44,267 nucleotides of DNA from Prevotella sp. Lineage in GTDB: Bacteria > Bacteroidota > Bacteroidia > Bacteroidales > Bacteroidaceae. Position numbers and translations under genes: made by a program. Where the stretch lies: contig JAGPKZ010000009.1 of NCBI GenBank assembly GCA_018053665.1, positions 1 to 44,267 of the forward strand, in the 5' to 3' direction. Below the pieces are notes generated by a model. The model had not been told where the DNA came from and did no database searches. It was given only the letters and a program-made list of their open reading frames with translations. Position 1 is the stretch's first letter. Every line of letters begins with the position of its first letter. This document shows, piece after piece, positions 17,577-25,999 of the stretch.

Positions 17577-18611
17577 CTATTCTACTATCTTAGTCATATT
17601 AAATGAACTGATTCTGTCATTAGGACTGACTTTTGCACTAATTCTGAATTTAGACTTGCCGTTCTTTGAAGCATCATTAAACTCCTTACTTTGAATGGCT
17701 GAGAATGTTACAGTGTATTCATATTCACCGTCCCCAACTTCCTTCTTGTCAATCTTATAATCATTATTAATATGCCAATTCATGTTAGTCATATCGTCTT
17801 TCCAAATCTTATTCAAGAAAGTTACGACATCACTCTTGGTGGCATCAGTCTTACCAAGGAATGAAGTAAGCAGTCCCTCACATGTACTCATAAGAGATTG
17901 TTCATCACGAGAGTTAATGCTTTGGAAGAAATTACGGAAAAGACCATTAATTATGACACGCTCCTCAGGTTGTACTGTTTTTGCGTTAAGATTCTTTATT
18001 CCATCTTTAGCCTCATCAACATGTTCTCCGTTAGGATGGTCTTCCAAATACTTATTATAAACATCACTTGTATTTGTTGTTGATACAAGTACCCAATCTA
18101 TTGAGTCAATTTTATGTTCAGCAACAGCCTTATAAGGAGAATCAGGATGCTTATCCAAATAATCTTGTAAGGCAGACTTAGAATTGCTAACGAGTGCATT
18201 GGTCCAATCTTTATCAACTTGTTGAAAACTGTTAAGATGTGCCTGAATACTGTCTATATGAGCTTCAGAAGCATCTTTATAAGTATCAAGATATGATTGA
18301 AGAACAGCAGGATCAGTACTATTCATTGCATATTCGTAAGCTTCTTGCTCCTTACTTGTCTGTGCGTCATGATAAAAATAGAAAACAACACCACATGTAA
18401 TCAAAGCAATTACAAAACTTACGATAAGGACTCTACTTATTCCTTTCTTTGGTTTTGGATTTTCACTCTTAGGAGTATTGATATTTTCCTTGATATTCTG
18501 TTGTGGCACATTGAGATTTACCTTACCAGCAATTTCAACTCCACAGTTAGGACATGTCGGTGCTTTATCACTGACAGGATGCCCGCATTCTGGACATTTT
18601 ATAATAGCCAT
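17577..18611 (-). CDS. Zinc-ribbon membrane protein with repeat-like periplasmic domain
   Basis: A 344-residue protein. Residues 1-26 form a zinc ribbon with paired CxxC motifs (KCPECGHP and TCPNCGVE), linked through a Lys/Pro-rich stretch (KPKKG) to one membrane span (about 60-80). The outer part contains repeated helical units with the similar endings LQSYLDTYKDAS, LQDYLDKHPDSPYKA and YNKYLEDHPNGEHVDEA, spaced about 40 residues, like TPR-type repeats. It ends with an NTF2/DUF4878-like region (FFQSINSRDEQSL... SKFRISAKV). It lies 25 bp downstream of the secreted GH25 gene and is probably co-transcribed. Function is unknown. Confidence 0.72.
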   Translation of the reverse strand: MAIIKCPECGHPVSDKAPTCPNCGVEIAGKVNLNVPQQNIKENINTPKSENPKPKKGISRVLIVSFVIALITCGVVFYFYHDAQTSKEQEAYEYAMNSTDPAVLQSYLDTYKDASEAHIDSIQAHLNSFQQVDKDWTNALVSNSKSALQDYLDKHPDSPYKAVAEHKIDSIDWVLVSTTNTSDVYNKYLEDHPNGEHVDEAKDGIKNLNAKTVQPEERVIINGLFRNFFQSINSRDEQSLMSTCEGLLTSFLGKTDATKSDVVTFLNKIWKDDMTNMNWHINNDYKIDKKEVGDGEYEYTVTFSAIQSKEFNDASKNGKSKFRISAKVSPNDRISSFNMTKIVE

Positions 18612-18636
18612 AAATTTAATATATTTAAAGTTTGTT

Positions 18637-19338
18637 CTAATGCTTGAATTTTATATCACGCAGACCATGCCGCCCCATAAAACGACTCTTGTCTACGAAT
18701 CCGTTTACACCATTTATACTACCTTTTCCTGTATACTGCCACATGATGAAGTCACGGTCATCACTTAGTTCAGGTTCACGTTTTGTATATTGCGCAATCA
18801 TAAGTTTATAGCCATTTACATTTCCTAGCAAATAATGGTTGTAGAAGTTTGCAAAAGTGTATAATAAAGGTTTTTGTCTATATGCCTTCTCAACCATATC
18901 CAAGAATTTGAACAAAGAATCACAAAACTCTTCTGTACCCATTCCGCTTTTGGTTTCAATATCAATCATTGGTATCAAATCCTGTTCAGAAGGTCGACAC
19001 TGGGTCATGAAATTCAATAACTGACTGTTCAAGTCAGCCTTTGGCCTGAAAAAGTGATACGAGCCAACCTTTAATCCATATTTGTGAGCTAGCTCAATAT
19101 TTCGTTCATATTTATCATCTATTTTGCTTCCACCTTCCGTTGCCTTAAGATAAACATAAGCCATTTTAGAATTATCTCCAACTGTCTCCCAAAATACATT
19201 TCCCTGATAATGGCTCAAGTCTATGCCATGTACATGTGTGCATGTATCTTCACATTGGACATAGTTTTGTGCATTAGCACCAACGGTTGCAGATATTGAT
19301 AATAACAAGTATAGATATATTTTTTTAAACATTTCCAT
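18637..19338 (-). CDS. Secreted GH25 lysozyme-like muramidase
   Basis: A second glycoside hydrolase family 25 protein in the window, 233 residues, exported by a signal peptide (cleavage after GANAQ, about residue 24). Active-site signatures are GIDLSHYQG, VYLKATEG, MIDIETKSG and MWQYTGKG. Unlike the copy at 8118-8903 it has no retained membrane anchor. ATG at 19338 or 19332 is possible; the promoter element ends only 5-12 bp upstream, so the message is nearly leaderless. It is the first gene of a pair with the zinc-ribbon protein. Substrate is presumably peptidoglycan glycan strands. Confidence 0.88.
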   Translation of the reverse strand: MEMFKKIYLYLLLSISATVGANAQNYVQCEDTCTHVHGIDLSHYQGNVFWETVGDNSKMAYVYLKATEGGSKIDDKYERNIELAHKYGLKVGSYHFFRPKADLNSQLLNFMTQCRPSEQDLIPMIDIETKSGMGTEEFCDSLFKFLDMVEKAYRQKPLLYTFANFYNHYLLGNVNGYKLMIAQYTKREPELSDDRDFIMWQYTGKGSINGVNGFVDKSRFMGRHGLRDIKFKH

Positions 19339-19343
19339 AAATG

Positions 19344-19351
19344 CAAAAGTA
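19344..19351 (-). promoter_or_regulatory. -7 promoter element of the secreted GH25 gene (TACTTTTG)
   Basis: Minus-strand TAnnTTTG match ending 6 bp before the ATG at 19338. Predicted start of transcription is 19337-19340. Confidence 0.55.
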
Positions 19352-19394
19352 CAGTAAAAGACTTTAACTGCAAAATAAATTAATGTTATTTTGC

Positions 19395-20090
19395 TTATTC
19401 TTCTATTTCAGACAGGCTATGAGAGAAATTAGATATGAAATTGCTCGTAGTCTCTATTGGCGCATAATCGACATATCTCAGACTGCGACGTAAATTTTTT
19501 CTAAGCATTTTTTGATTGTTGTGCACAAAGACACGGTTACCCTGTCTAAAATTCCAATCCTCAGTGTCCTTCTCAACATTTTCTATTGATCTTAATGTGT
19601 AAAGCACAGCATTTTTCTCCAATTGCTTAACAAACGGTAATTCTGTGGCTTCAAATCCAAACAAACTTATCAATATGCTGCCTTGAAGTTGTGCAAATCT
19701 TGGAATATGCAATTTAGACAACCAGTGATCCAGTTTCACAAAATCCACACTACTACCTCTTGTTCGTAGATACTGTCCCAATTGTATAATCCCTCTGACC
19801 GGTATGCCATGATTCATTGTGGCATTTACATTACTTGCAATAATCCTCAATAAATAAATTGTCTCAATAGAAGTATCGATAGAATGACGTTCTTCCTCCT
19901 GAATATTTTTTAATCTTGATTTCAAAACTGGATTTGACATAGTTACTTCTCCAGCAGGCATTTCTGCAATATTTTTCATCAAGCCCATTAGTTTTTTCAT
20001 CTTAAACTTAGACATGGGTTCAAGAGATTCTTTGGTTGAGAAATTATCAATTCTCAATTTAGCAAATAAATTCCTGTGTATAATGTTCAT
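19395..20090 (-). CDS. Hypothetical protein
   Basis: A 231-residue soluble, basic protein without signal peptide or membrane span. The start (MNIIHRNLFAKLRIDNF) followed by EPMSKFKMKKLMGLM faintly recalls the N-terminus of a Bacteroidales nucleotidyltransferase-like family, but the hG(G/S)-type catalytic motif is not visible, so I make no functional call. The body is predicted largely helical. It begins 12 bp after the NhaC-like gene and is probably the last gene of the lacI-uxaA-nhaC transcript, although a link to uronate metabolism is not supported by its sequence. Confidence 0.6.
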   Translation of the reverse strand: MNIIHRNLFAKLRIDNFSTKESLEPMSKFKMKKLMGLMKNIAEMPAGEVTMSNPVLKSRLKNIQEEERHSIDTSIETIYLLRIIASNVNATMNHGIPVRGIIQLGQYLRTRGSSVDFVKLDHWLSKLHIPRFAQLQGSILISLFGFEATELPFVKQLEKNAVLYTLRSIENVEKDTEDWNFRQGNRVFVHNNQKMLRKNLRRSLRYVDYAPIETTSNFISNFSHSLSEIEE

Positions 20091-20102
20091 AACTATTATT
20101 TA

Positions 20103-21395
20103 TTAAGAATATTTTTTAGGATATCTGAAAATAATTGCCAATGTCGCAGCCAATCCAATTGCTATCGGATAGTATAGATATGGCACAATTTGTATAGGAT
20201 TAAGATTTGCCAATCCTGCAGCAAGAAGGATTTGAACGCCATAAGGAATAATTCCCTGAATACAACAAGAAAATGTGTCCAATATACTTGCAGCTTTTCG
20301 GTTATCCACCCCAAAGCGATCACTTATTTTTTTAGATATCGACCCAACAGTTAGTATTGCAACCGTATTATTTGCGGTACATATATTCACGAAAGAGACA
20401 AGAGCTGCTATAGAAAATTCAGCACCTCTCTTACCAGATATCTTATTTGTTATCTTTTCTATTATGTAATCAATTCCACCATTTTCTCGTATGATTTCAA
20501 GCATTCCACCAGCCATCATTGCTATTATGACGAGCTCTCCCATACTTAAAACGCCATCCCCCATAGCACCAAACCAACCGTATATATTATAGTCACCATC
20601 CAAAATTCCGATAAGACCACATAAAATCAATCCAATAGTCAGCACCCCCATAACATTAATGCCCATAACTGCTGTTATCAAAACTGCTATATATGGTATT
20701 ACTTTTAAATATTCCACTTGCCCAACATTTGCTGGTGCATTAAAATCTGCTCCCATAACAGCATATATAGCCAATACTATGATTGCCGCTGGAGCTACAA
20801 TAATCGCGTTAACCTTAAACTTATCAGACATTTTGCAATTTTGTGTTTGCGTAGCCACAACGGTAGTATCTGATATAAAAGAAAGATTATCCCCAAAATA
20901 TGCTCCACCAACAACAATTGCAGTAATGAGTGCCACATTAGAGCCTGTGGAATGTGCTATTCCAGCAGCTATAGGCACCAATGCAACAACTGTGCCTACA
21001 CTTGTACCTATTGAGATTGAAATGAAACATGCTGCCAGAAATAATCCTGGCAAAACCAAACTTGCCGGTAAAAAATTAAGAGCCATGTTAACAGTTGCGT
21101 CAATAGCTCCCATGCTTTTTGCTGAAGCAGCAAATGCTCCTGCTAGTACATATATCCAAAGCATGAGCATAAGATTACTGGCACCGGCACCTTTGCTAAA
21201 TGTATCTATCCTCTTTTTAATAGGGATTCCACCAAAAATAATAACAGCGTAAATACTAGAAATCATAAACGCTACACTTAGTGACAGATTAGGTTCATTT
21301 TGTGTTTTATCTACAGAATAGATAGTAAACATCACAATGAATGCCATCAAAACAAATAACGGCGATAGTGCTAGTAATCCTTTTTTATTGCTCAA
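20103..21395 (-). CDS. NhaC-family Na+/H+ antiporter-like transporter
   Basis: A 430-residue integral membrane protein with about 11-12 hydrophobic spans, related to the NhaC ion antiporters (which include Na+/H+ and malate/lactate exchangers). Helpful blocks are the glycine-rich GGAYFGDNLSFISDTTVVATQ and FVNICTANNTVAILTVGSIS, followed by DTFSCCIQGIIPYGVQILLAA. It follows uxaA by 13 bp in a LacI-headed operon. It might exchange a uronate or its product for protons or sodium; this is inference from position only, and simple pH or sodium homeostasis is equally possible. Confidence 0.82.
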   Translation of the reverse strand: MSNKKGLLALSPLFVLMAFIVMFTIYSVDKTQNEPNLSLSVAFMISSIYAVIIFGGIPIKKRIDTFSKGAGASNLMLMLWIYVLAGAFAASAKSMGAIDATVNMALNFLPASLVLPGLFLAACFISISIGTSVGTVVALVPIAAGIAHSTGSNVALITAIVVGGAYFGDNLSFISDTTVVATQTQNCKMSDKFKVNAIIVAPAAIIVLAIYAVMGADFNAPANVGQVEYLKVIPYIAVLITAVMGINVMGVLTIGLILCGLIGILDGDYNIYGWFGAMGDGVLSMGELVIIAMMAGGMLEIIRENGGIDYIIEKITNKISGKRGAEFSIAALVSFVNICTANNTVAILTVGSISKKISDRFGVDNRKAASILDTFSCCIQGIIPYGVQILLAAGLANLNPIQIVPYLYYPIAIGLAATLAIIFRYPKKYS

Positions 21396-21408
21396 TTGTT
21401 ATAATTAT

Positions 21409-22905
21409 TTATAAAGTTACACCATTCTTAAATATTGATATTTCTCTGTATTCATTAATTTCATTCCTAACAAATTCTCCACTTGCAACAGAAATGACTT
21501 TATCTATAAACTTATTAAGAACGTCTTTCATATCACTACCTTCTATCAGTTCGCCTGCGTTAAAATCAATCCAATTTGGCTTATTATCAAATAGGGTAGA
21601 GTTGGTGCTTATCTTCATTGTTGGGACAAATGTGCCAAATGGCGTACCACGTCCTGTTGTAAATAACACTAATTGACAACCGGCTGAAGCCAAAGCTGTA
21701 GAAGCTACCAAGTCATTGCCTGGAGCTGAAAGTAGGTTGAGCCCGTTATTATGTAGAATCTCGCCATATTCCAACACTCCATTTACTTTGGCACGACCAC
21801 ATTTCTGTGTACACCCCAAAGCCTTGTCTTCCAATGTGGAAATTCCACCAGCCTTATTTCCAGGTGAAGGATTTTCACCAACAGGTTCACCATGACTGAT
21901 AAAATATTCCTTGAAGGAATTAATTAAACTAACTGTCTTGTTAAACAATTCAGGTGTCTTACATCTGTTCATCAATATTGTTTCAGCTCCAAACATTTCT
22001 GGAACTTCTGTCAACACACTTGTTCCTCCCTGTGCGACCAACCAGTCAGAGAATTCTCCAACAAGAGGATTGGCAGTTATACCACTGAAACCATCGCTTC
22101 CACCGCATTTCAGTCCAATGCTTAACTTACTAAGTGCTACATCCTCACGTTTGTCTTCCTTAGCCAAAGAGTAGAGCTCTCTCAATATCTTCATTCCCTC
22201 TTCAACTTCGTCACCTTTTACTTTTTGAGTAACAAGAAGTTTTATGCGGTCTTTGTCATAATCACCAAGCATTTCCATAAACTTGTCTGGTTGATTATTT
22301 TCACAGCCCAATGAAAGAACTAATACGCCACCAGTGTTTGGATGCAGACAAATATCACGTAATATCTTACGAGTATTTTCATGATCGTCACTTAATTGTG
22401 AACAGCCATAATTGTGATGCCATGCGTGGATTGCGTCAACACCTTCCAGTTTTGTTTCTTCCTTTAACTTATTAACCAATCGTTCAGCAACTCCATTTAC
22501 ACATCCAACCGTAGGAACAATCCATATTTCGTTTCTTGTTCCAACGTCGCCGCTCTTACGTAAATAGCCCTTAAACTTTTTGTTTTCATTTTCTATATTA
22601 ATATCCTCATTTACAGGAGAATATGTATATTCTAGAGTTCCAGCCAAATTCGTCTTCAAGTTATTTTCGTTTACCCATTCTCCAGCTTTTAAATTGACTT
22701 TAGCATGACCAATAGGGTAACCGTATTTAATAATATCAACACCCTCTTCTGTATCATGAATTAGGATTTTATGACCAGATGGAGTATCTTGCAATATAGT
22801 GATATCCTCACCATCAACATTAATAATCTCTCCTTTTTGAAGAGGTCTAAGACAGACAACAACAGAGTCAGCCTTATTAATTTTCAGTACAGTAGTTTGT
22901 TTCAT
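21409..22905 (-). CDS. uxaA: Altronate dehydratase (UxaA)
   Basis: D-altronate dehydratase, giving 2-keto-3-deoxy-D-gluconate (KDG) in galacturonate breakdown. At 498 residues it has full length. The N-terminal SAF domain (about 10-95) includes GHKILIHDTEEGVDIIKYG, and the C-terminal catalytic part starts with GTRNEIWIVPTVGC and continues with HNYGCSQLSDDH, LSLGCENNQ, KCGGSDGFSGITANP and GCTQKCGRA. These are UxaA/GarD motifs rich in cysteines that fit iron binding. The product feeds KdgK and Eda, encoded divergently 1.3 kb away. UxaB and UxaC are not in the window. A galactarate dehydratase is less likely given the KDG pathway genes. Confidence 0.9.
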   Translation of the reverse strand: MKQTTVLKINKADSVVVCLRPLQKGEIINVDGEDITILQDTPSGHKILIHDTEEGVDIIKYGYPIGHAKVNLKAGEWVNENNLKTNLAGTLEYTYSPVNEDINIENENKKFKGYLRKSGDVGTRNEIWIVPTVGCVNGVAERLVNKLKEETKLEGVDAIHAWHHNYGCSQLSDDHENTRKILRDICLHPNTGGVLVLSLGCENNQPDKFMEMLGDYDKDRIKLLVTQKVKGDEVEEGMKILRELYSLAKEDKREDVALSKLSIGLKCGGSDGFSGITANPLVGEFSDWLVAQGGTSVLTEVPEMFGAETILMNRCKTPELFNKTVSLINSFKEYFISHGEPVGENPSPGNKAGGISTLEDKALGCTQKCGRAKVNGVLEYGEILHNNGLNLLSAPGNDLVASTALASAGCQLVLFTTGRGTPFGTFVPTMKISTNSTLFDNKPNWIDFNAGELIEGSDMKDVLNKFIDKVISVASGEFVRNEINEYREISIFKNGVTL

Positions 22906-22919
22906 TTGTTATGTAGTAT

Positions 22920-23984
22920 TTATAATTGAGTTCTACGATAGAAGTCAACATTTTCTTTCAATAATAATTCTATCGGCATGTAATTTACAGGTTGAACTTT
23001 CTTCTTTAAAACGATAGCTTTAAACAGGGCCTCAACGCAACTATATCCTTGCTGGTATGCATGCTGTGCTATCAGGAACGAAATACTTCCTTGTCTTAGA
23101 CATTCTGCATTTTTACCGACCATATCATATCCCATGATCTGAACGTCACGTCTATTTGTTCTTAACAAGAACTCACCAACAATATGTGCTTTTGAATTAA
23201 GCGTTATACAATGATGTAATTGTGGATGATTGTTAAAGAAATCATCAAGTATAGCATCATATTCTTTCTTGCTGCTGTCAAGTGGCAAGTTAATATCCAA
23301 AATTTTTATATCAGGGAAATGGTCTCTCATATAATGTCTAAATCCAACTTCACGGTTAGCTTGCTGCTTACTAACGACTCTACCTGATTTCATCTGTTTC
23401 ATAAGCATAATTTCAGAATCATTTGCAGCAACCATCATCATAACCTTTGCGGCAAAATATCCACTACTGAAAGAATCCTGACCATAAAAAGAAAGAGGCA
23501 ACAGATCTGGCATATATGAGTCAAGCATTATAAAAGGAATGTTAGCCTCATGCAACTTATCAGTAAACTGTCGAGTAATGTCCAGTTCAGGAGGGACAAC
23601 TATAACTCCATCAGGATTGCCAGCAAGACATTCTGCACTCTTTGTTGCAAAAGACTCATCGCTGAATCTTTCATAGTATATAATTCTGACATCAATATGG
23701 AAATCGCGTCTTGACTCCATAGCCTTCTTGGCTCCCTCTTCAATTTCTTCCCAATAAGTTTCCTGTTCATGATTTGGAATGAAAAGATAGAAAGTATACG
23801 ACTTATTATACGCCAATGCACTGGCATACATGTTGGGCTGATAGTTCATCTCCTTGAGGGCCTTCTCAACCTTTTCTTTAGCAGGAGAAGAAACATTAGG
23901 ACGATTATGTAGGACTCGATCTACAGTTCCTACTGAAACACCTGCCATTTCGGCGATGTCTTTGATTCTTATTTTTTCAGTCAT
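22920..23984 (-). CDS. LacI-family transcriptional regulator
   Basis: A 354-residue repressor. The N-terminal helix-turn-helix with hinge helix (IRIKDIAEMAGVSVGTVDRV, then LHNRPNVSSPAKEKV) is typical of LacI. A periplasmic-binding-protein-like effector domain follows (Peripla_BP_4 type, e.g. DGVIVVPPELD, GYDMVGKNAECL). It heads an operon with uxaA and the NhaC-like transporter and is divergent from kdgK-eda, so the inferred effector is a uronate intermediate such as KDG or altronate. Two GTGCGC-containing near-palindromes in the divergent region are plausible operators. The effector itself cannot be read from the sequence. Confidence 0.9.
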   Translation of the reverse strand: MTEKIRIKDIAEMAGVSVGTVDRVLHNRPNVSSPAKEKVEKALKEMNYQPNMYASALAYNKSYTFYLFIPNHEQETYWEEIEEGAKKAMESRRDFHIDVRIIYYERFSDESFATKSAECLAGNPDGVIVVPPELDITRQFTDKLHEANIPFIMLDSYMPDLLPLSFYGQDSFSSGYFAAKVMMMVAANDSEIMLMKQMKSGRVVSKQQANREVGFRHYMRDHFPDIKILDINLPLDSSKKEYDAILDDFFNNHPQLHHCITLNSKAHIVGEFLLRTNRRDVQIMGYDMVGKNAECLRQGSISFLIAQHAYQQGYSCVEALFKAIVLKKKVQPVNYMPIELLLKENVDFYRRTQL

Positions 23985-24032
23985 AGTCTTAAGTTAATCG
24001 TTAACGCAATTAGCATTAGATAATAAGTATAC

Positions 24033-24045
24033 TGTGCGCGCCCAC
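24033..24045. promoter_or_regulatory. Candidate LacI-type operator 1
   Basis: A near-palindrome around GTGCGC/GCCCAC lies about 15-25 bp downstream of the predicted minus-strand transcription start. LacI-family operators are typically short palindromes with a CG-rich centre. It stands out as a GC-rich island in very AT-rich DNA. Confidence 0.45.
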
Positions 24046-24064
24046 GAATATGTATTATTGGTGG

Positions 24065-24072
24065 CAAATATA
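24065..24072 (-). promoter_or_regulatory. -7 promoter element of the lacI-uxaA operon (TATATTTG)
   Basis: Minus-strand TAnnTTTG match, giving transcription start near 24059 and a leader of about 75 nt. Candidate operators lie just downstream (24033-24045) and at about -30 to -45 (24088-24103), both positions suited to repression. Confidence 0.5.
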
Positions 24073-24087
24073 ATAATAATAATTGAA

Positions 24088-24103
24088 TTGTGTGTGCGCA
24101 CAA
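24088..24103. promoter_or_regulatory. Candidate LacI-type operator 2
   Basis: It contains the perfect palindrome TGTGCGCACA (24093-24102) within a TTGTG...CACAA frame. It shares TGTGCGC with the candidate site at 24033-24045 and lies between the divergent promoters, overlapping the expected -33 region of the minus-strand promoter. Confidence 0.5.
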
Positions 24104-24167
24104 CCATTTATTTTAGCTAAAACCTCATTTTTTTTTCATTTTATTTTCTAAATTGCAAAATTATAGT

Positions 24168-24175
24168 TATTTTTG
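24168..24175 (+). promoter_or_regulatory. -7 promoter element of the kdgK-eda operon (TATTTTTG)
   Basis: TAnnTTTG match with predicted start near 24181 and a leader of about 50 nt before the kdgK ATG. No good -33 TTTG was found at the usual distance. Confidence 0.5.
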
Positions 24176-24230
24176 CGATGACAAACAAGTTATAATTAAT
24201 CTATAACAAACAATTAAATTAAAGATTAAA

Positions 24231-25253
24231 ATGGGTAAAATCGTTACATTAGGTGAGATTATGCTTCGCCTTTCACCTGAAGGCAATTATCGTTTCGTCC
24301 AGACAGATTCTTTCAGAATTATACCTGGGGGCGGTGAAGCCAATGTTGCTGTTAGTTTGGCTAATTATGGTCATGATACATATTTCGTATCAAAACTGCC
24401 AAAGCACGAAATCGGTCAGATTGCTGTAAATGCACTTCGTCGCTATGGAGTTAATACTGATTTCATTGCAAGAGGCGGTGATAGGGTAGGTCTTTATTAT
24501 GCAGAAACAGGAGCTAGCATGCGCCCTTCTAAAGTTATTTATGACAGAGCCAATAGTGCTATAGCTGAAGCTGAATCATCAGAGTTTGATTTTGATGCTA
24601 TTATGGAAGGTGCTGATTGGTTTCATTGGAGCGGCATAACACCGGCTATAAGTGATAAAGCTGCAGAACTTACTAGATTAGCTTGCGAGGCAGCTAAGCG
24701 TCATAATGTAACAGTATCTGTAGACTTGAATTTCAGAAAGAAATTATGGACTTCTGAAAAGGCTATATCTGTAATGAAACCTCTGATGAAATATGTGGAT
24801 GTTTGTATTGGTAACGAAGAGGACGCACAGCTTTGTCTTGGTTTCAAACCCGATGCAGACGTTGAAGGCGGAAAGACTGATGCAGAAGGATACTATGGTA
24901 TTTTCAAGGGCATGGTTAAAGAATTTGGTTTCAAGTATGTAGTTTCTACACTTCGTGAAAGTTTATCTGCTACACATAATGGTTGGAAAGCATTGATTTA
25001 CAATGGCAAGGAGTTTTATCAAAGCAAACATTATGACATAAATCCTATTATAGATCGTGTTGGTGGTGGTGACTCATTTTCAGGTGGTTTAATTCATGGA
25101 ATGCTAACATATAAGGATCAAGCTAAGGCTTTGGAATTCGCAGTTGCAGCAAGTGCATTGAAGCATACTATACCAGGAGATTTCAATCAGGTATCTTTGG
25201 CAGAAGTTGAAAGTCTTGCCGGAGGAAATGCAAATGGACGTGTTCAACGATAA
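24231..25253 (+). CDS. kdgK: 2-dehydro-3-deoxygluconokinase (KDG kinase)
   Basis: A PfkB-family sugar kinase, 340 residues, phosphorylating KDG to KDPG. Motifs are the N-terminal [15 protein letters not shown], the first PfkB signature region [15 protein letters not shown] (about 34-48) and the C-terminal signature around [18 protein letters not shown] (about 270-287), whose Asp (GGGDSF) is the catalytic base. [11 protein letters not shown] fits KDG kinases. It is followed 23 bp later by eda and runs divergently from lacI-uxaA, so the substrate assignment rests on both family and context. Other PfkB sugar specificities cannot be excluded from sequence alone. Confidence 0.88.
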   Translation: MGKIVTLGEIMLRLSPEGNYRFVQTDSFRIIPGGGEANVAVSLANYGHDTYFVSKLPKHEIGQIAVNALRRYGVNTDFIARGGDRVGLYYAETGASMRPSKVIYDRANSAIAEAESSEFDFDAIMEGADWFHWSGITPAISDKAAELTRLACEAAKRHNVTVSVDLNFRKKLWTSEKAISVMKPLMKYVDVCIGNEEDAQLCLGFKPDADVEGGKTDAEGYYGIFKGMVKEFGFKYVVSTLRESLSATHNGWKALIYNGKEFYQSKHYDINPIIDRVGGGDSFSGGLIHGMLTYKDQAKALEFAVAASALKHTIPGDFNQVSLAEVESLAGGNANGRVQR

Positions 25254-25276
25254 ACAAAGAACTACATAAAAATATT

Positions 25277-25948
25277 ATGGCAAGATTTAATAAAGTACAA
25301 GTTATTTGCGCTATGAAAGAAACAGGTATGGTTCCTGTATTCTACAATAGCGATATAGATATATGTAAAAATGTAATAAAGGCGTGCTACGACGGTGGAG
25401 TTCGTGTATTCGAGTTCACTAATCGTGGCGACTTCGCACATGAGATATTTGGCGAGTTAGTAAAATGGGCTGCAAAGGATTGTCCTGAACTTATTCTCGG
25501 TTCTGGTACAGTTCTTGATGCAGCAACTGCTGCATTGTATTTGCAACTTGGTGCAAATTTCATTGTAGGTCCAAATTTCAACCCAGAAATAGCACCAATA
25601 TGTAACCGCCGCCTTGTTCCTTATTCTCCTGGTTGTGGAAGCGTAAGCGAAATGAGCAATGCACAAGCTGCAGGATGTGATGTAACAAAGGTGTTCCCAG
25701 CAGGTAATGTTGGTGGCCCTTCATTTGTAAAGAATGTACTAGGCCCACTGCGTTGGAGCAATATTATGGTTACAGGTGCAGTTTCTCCAGACGAAGAAAA
25801 TCTGACATCATGGATTAAAGCTGGTGTACTATGTGTCGGTATGGGTTCTAAATTGTTCCCAAAAGAAACTATCGCTTCTGGCAACTGGCAAGACATAACA
25901 AACAAATGTAAAGAAGCTCTAGGATATATTGCTAAAGCAAGGAATTAA
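25277..25948 (+). CDS. eda: KDPG/KHG aldolase
   Basis: Bifunctional 2-keto-3-deoxy-6-phosphogluconate / 4-hydroxy-2-oxoglutarate aldolase, cutting KDPG into pyruvate and glyceraldehyde-3-phosphate. At 223 residues it matches the family length. Class I aldolase features are [12 protein letters not shown] (with the catalytic Glu), [34 protein letters not shown] and [17 protein letters not shown], in which the Lys of TKVFPA forms the Schiff base. It ends the uronate pathway with KdgK and UxaA. A terminator-like hairpin starts 13 bp after its stop. Confidence 0.92.
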   Translation: MARFNKVQVICAMKETGMVPVFYNSDIDICKNVIKACYDGGVRVFEFTNRGDFAHEIFGELVKWAAKDCPELILGSGTVLDAATAALYLQLGANFIVGPNFNPEIAPICNRRLVPYSPGCGSVSEMSNAQAAGCDVTKVFPAGNVGGPSFVKNVLGPLRWSNIMVTGAVSPDEENLTSWIKAGVLCVGMGSKLFPKETIASGNWQDITNKCKEALGYIAKARN

Positions 25949-25960
25949 ATATAAAATTAT

Positions 25961-25999
25961 AAAAGGCTTCTTAATGTTAATATACATAGGAGGCCTTTT
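25961..25999 (+). terminator. Terminator-like hairpin that encloses the start codon of the next gene
   Basis: AAAAGGCTTCTT (25961-25972) pairs with AGGAGGCCTTTT (25988-25999) over 12 bp including two G-U pairs, with a 15-nt loop and T-rich sequence after it. It is where the kdgK-eda terminator is expected. The preferred ATG of the sensor kinase (25974-25976) lies in the loop and the 3' arm is coding. Confidence 0.6.

Noticed and set aside
20659..21252. A 197-residue open frame antisense to the NhaC-like gene
   Set aside because: Composition (Ala/Thr/Ile-rich, no motif) is that of a transmembrane gene read backwards; the NhaC-like frame has clear family motifs.
25929..25973. TTG start giving a 15-residue extension of the sensor kinase
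   Set aside because: It overlaps eda and places a basic, non-signal-like stretch before the lipoprotein signal. ATG 25974 is the better start despite lying in the hairpin loop.
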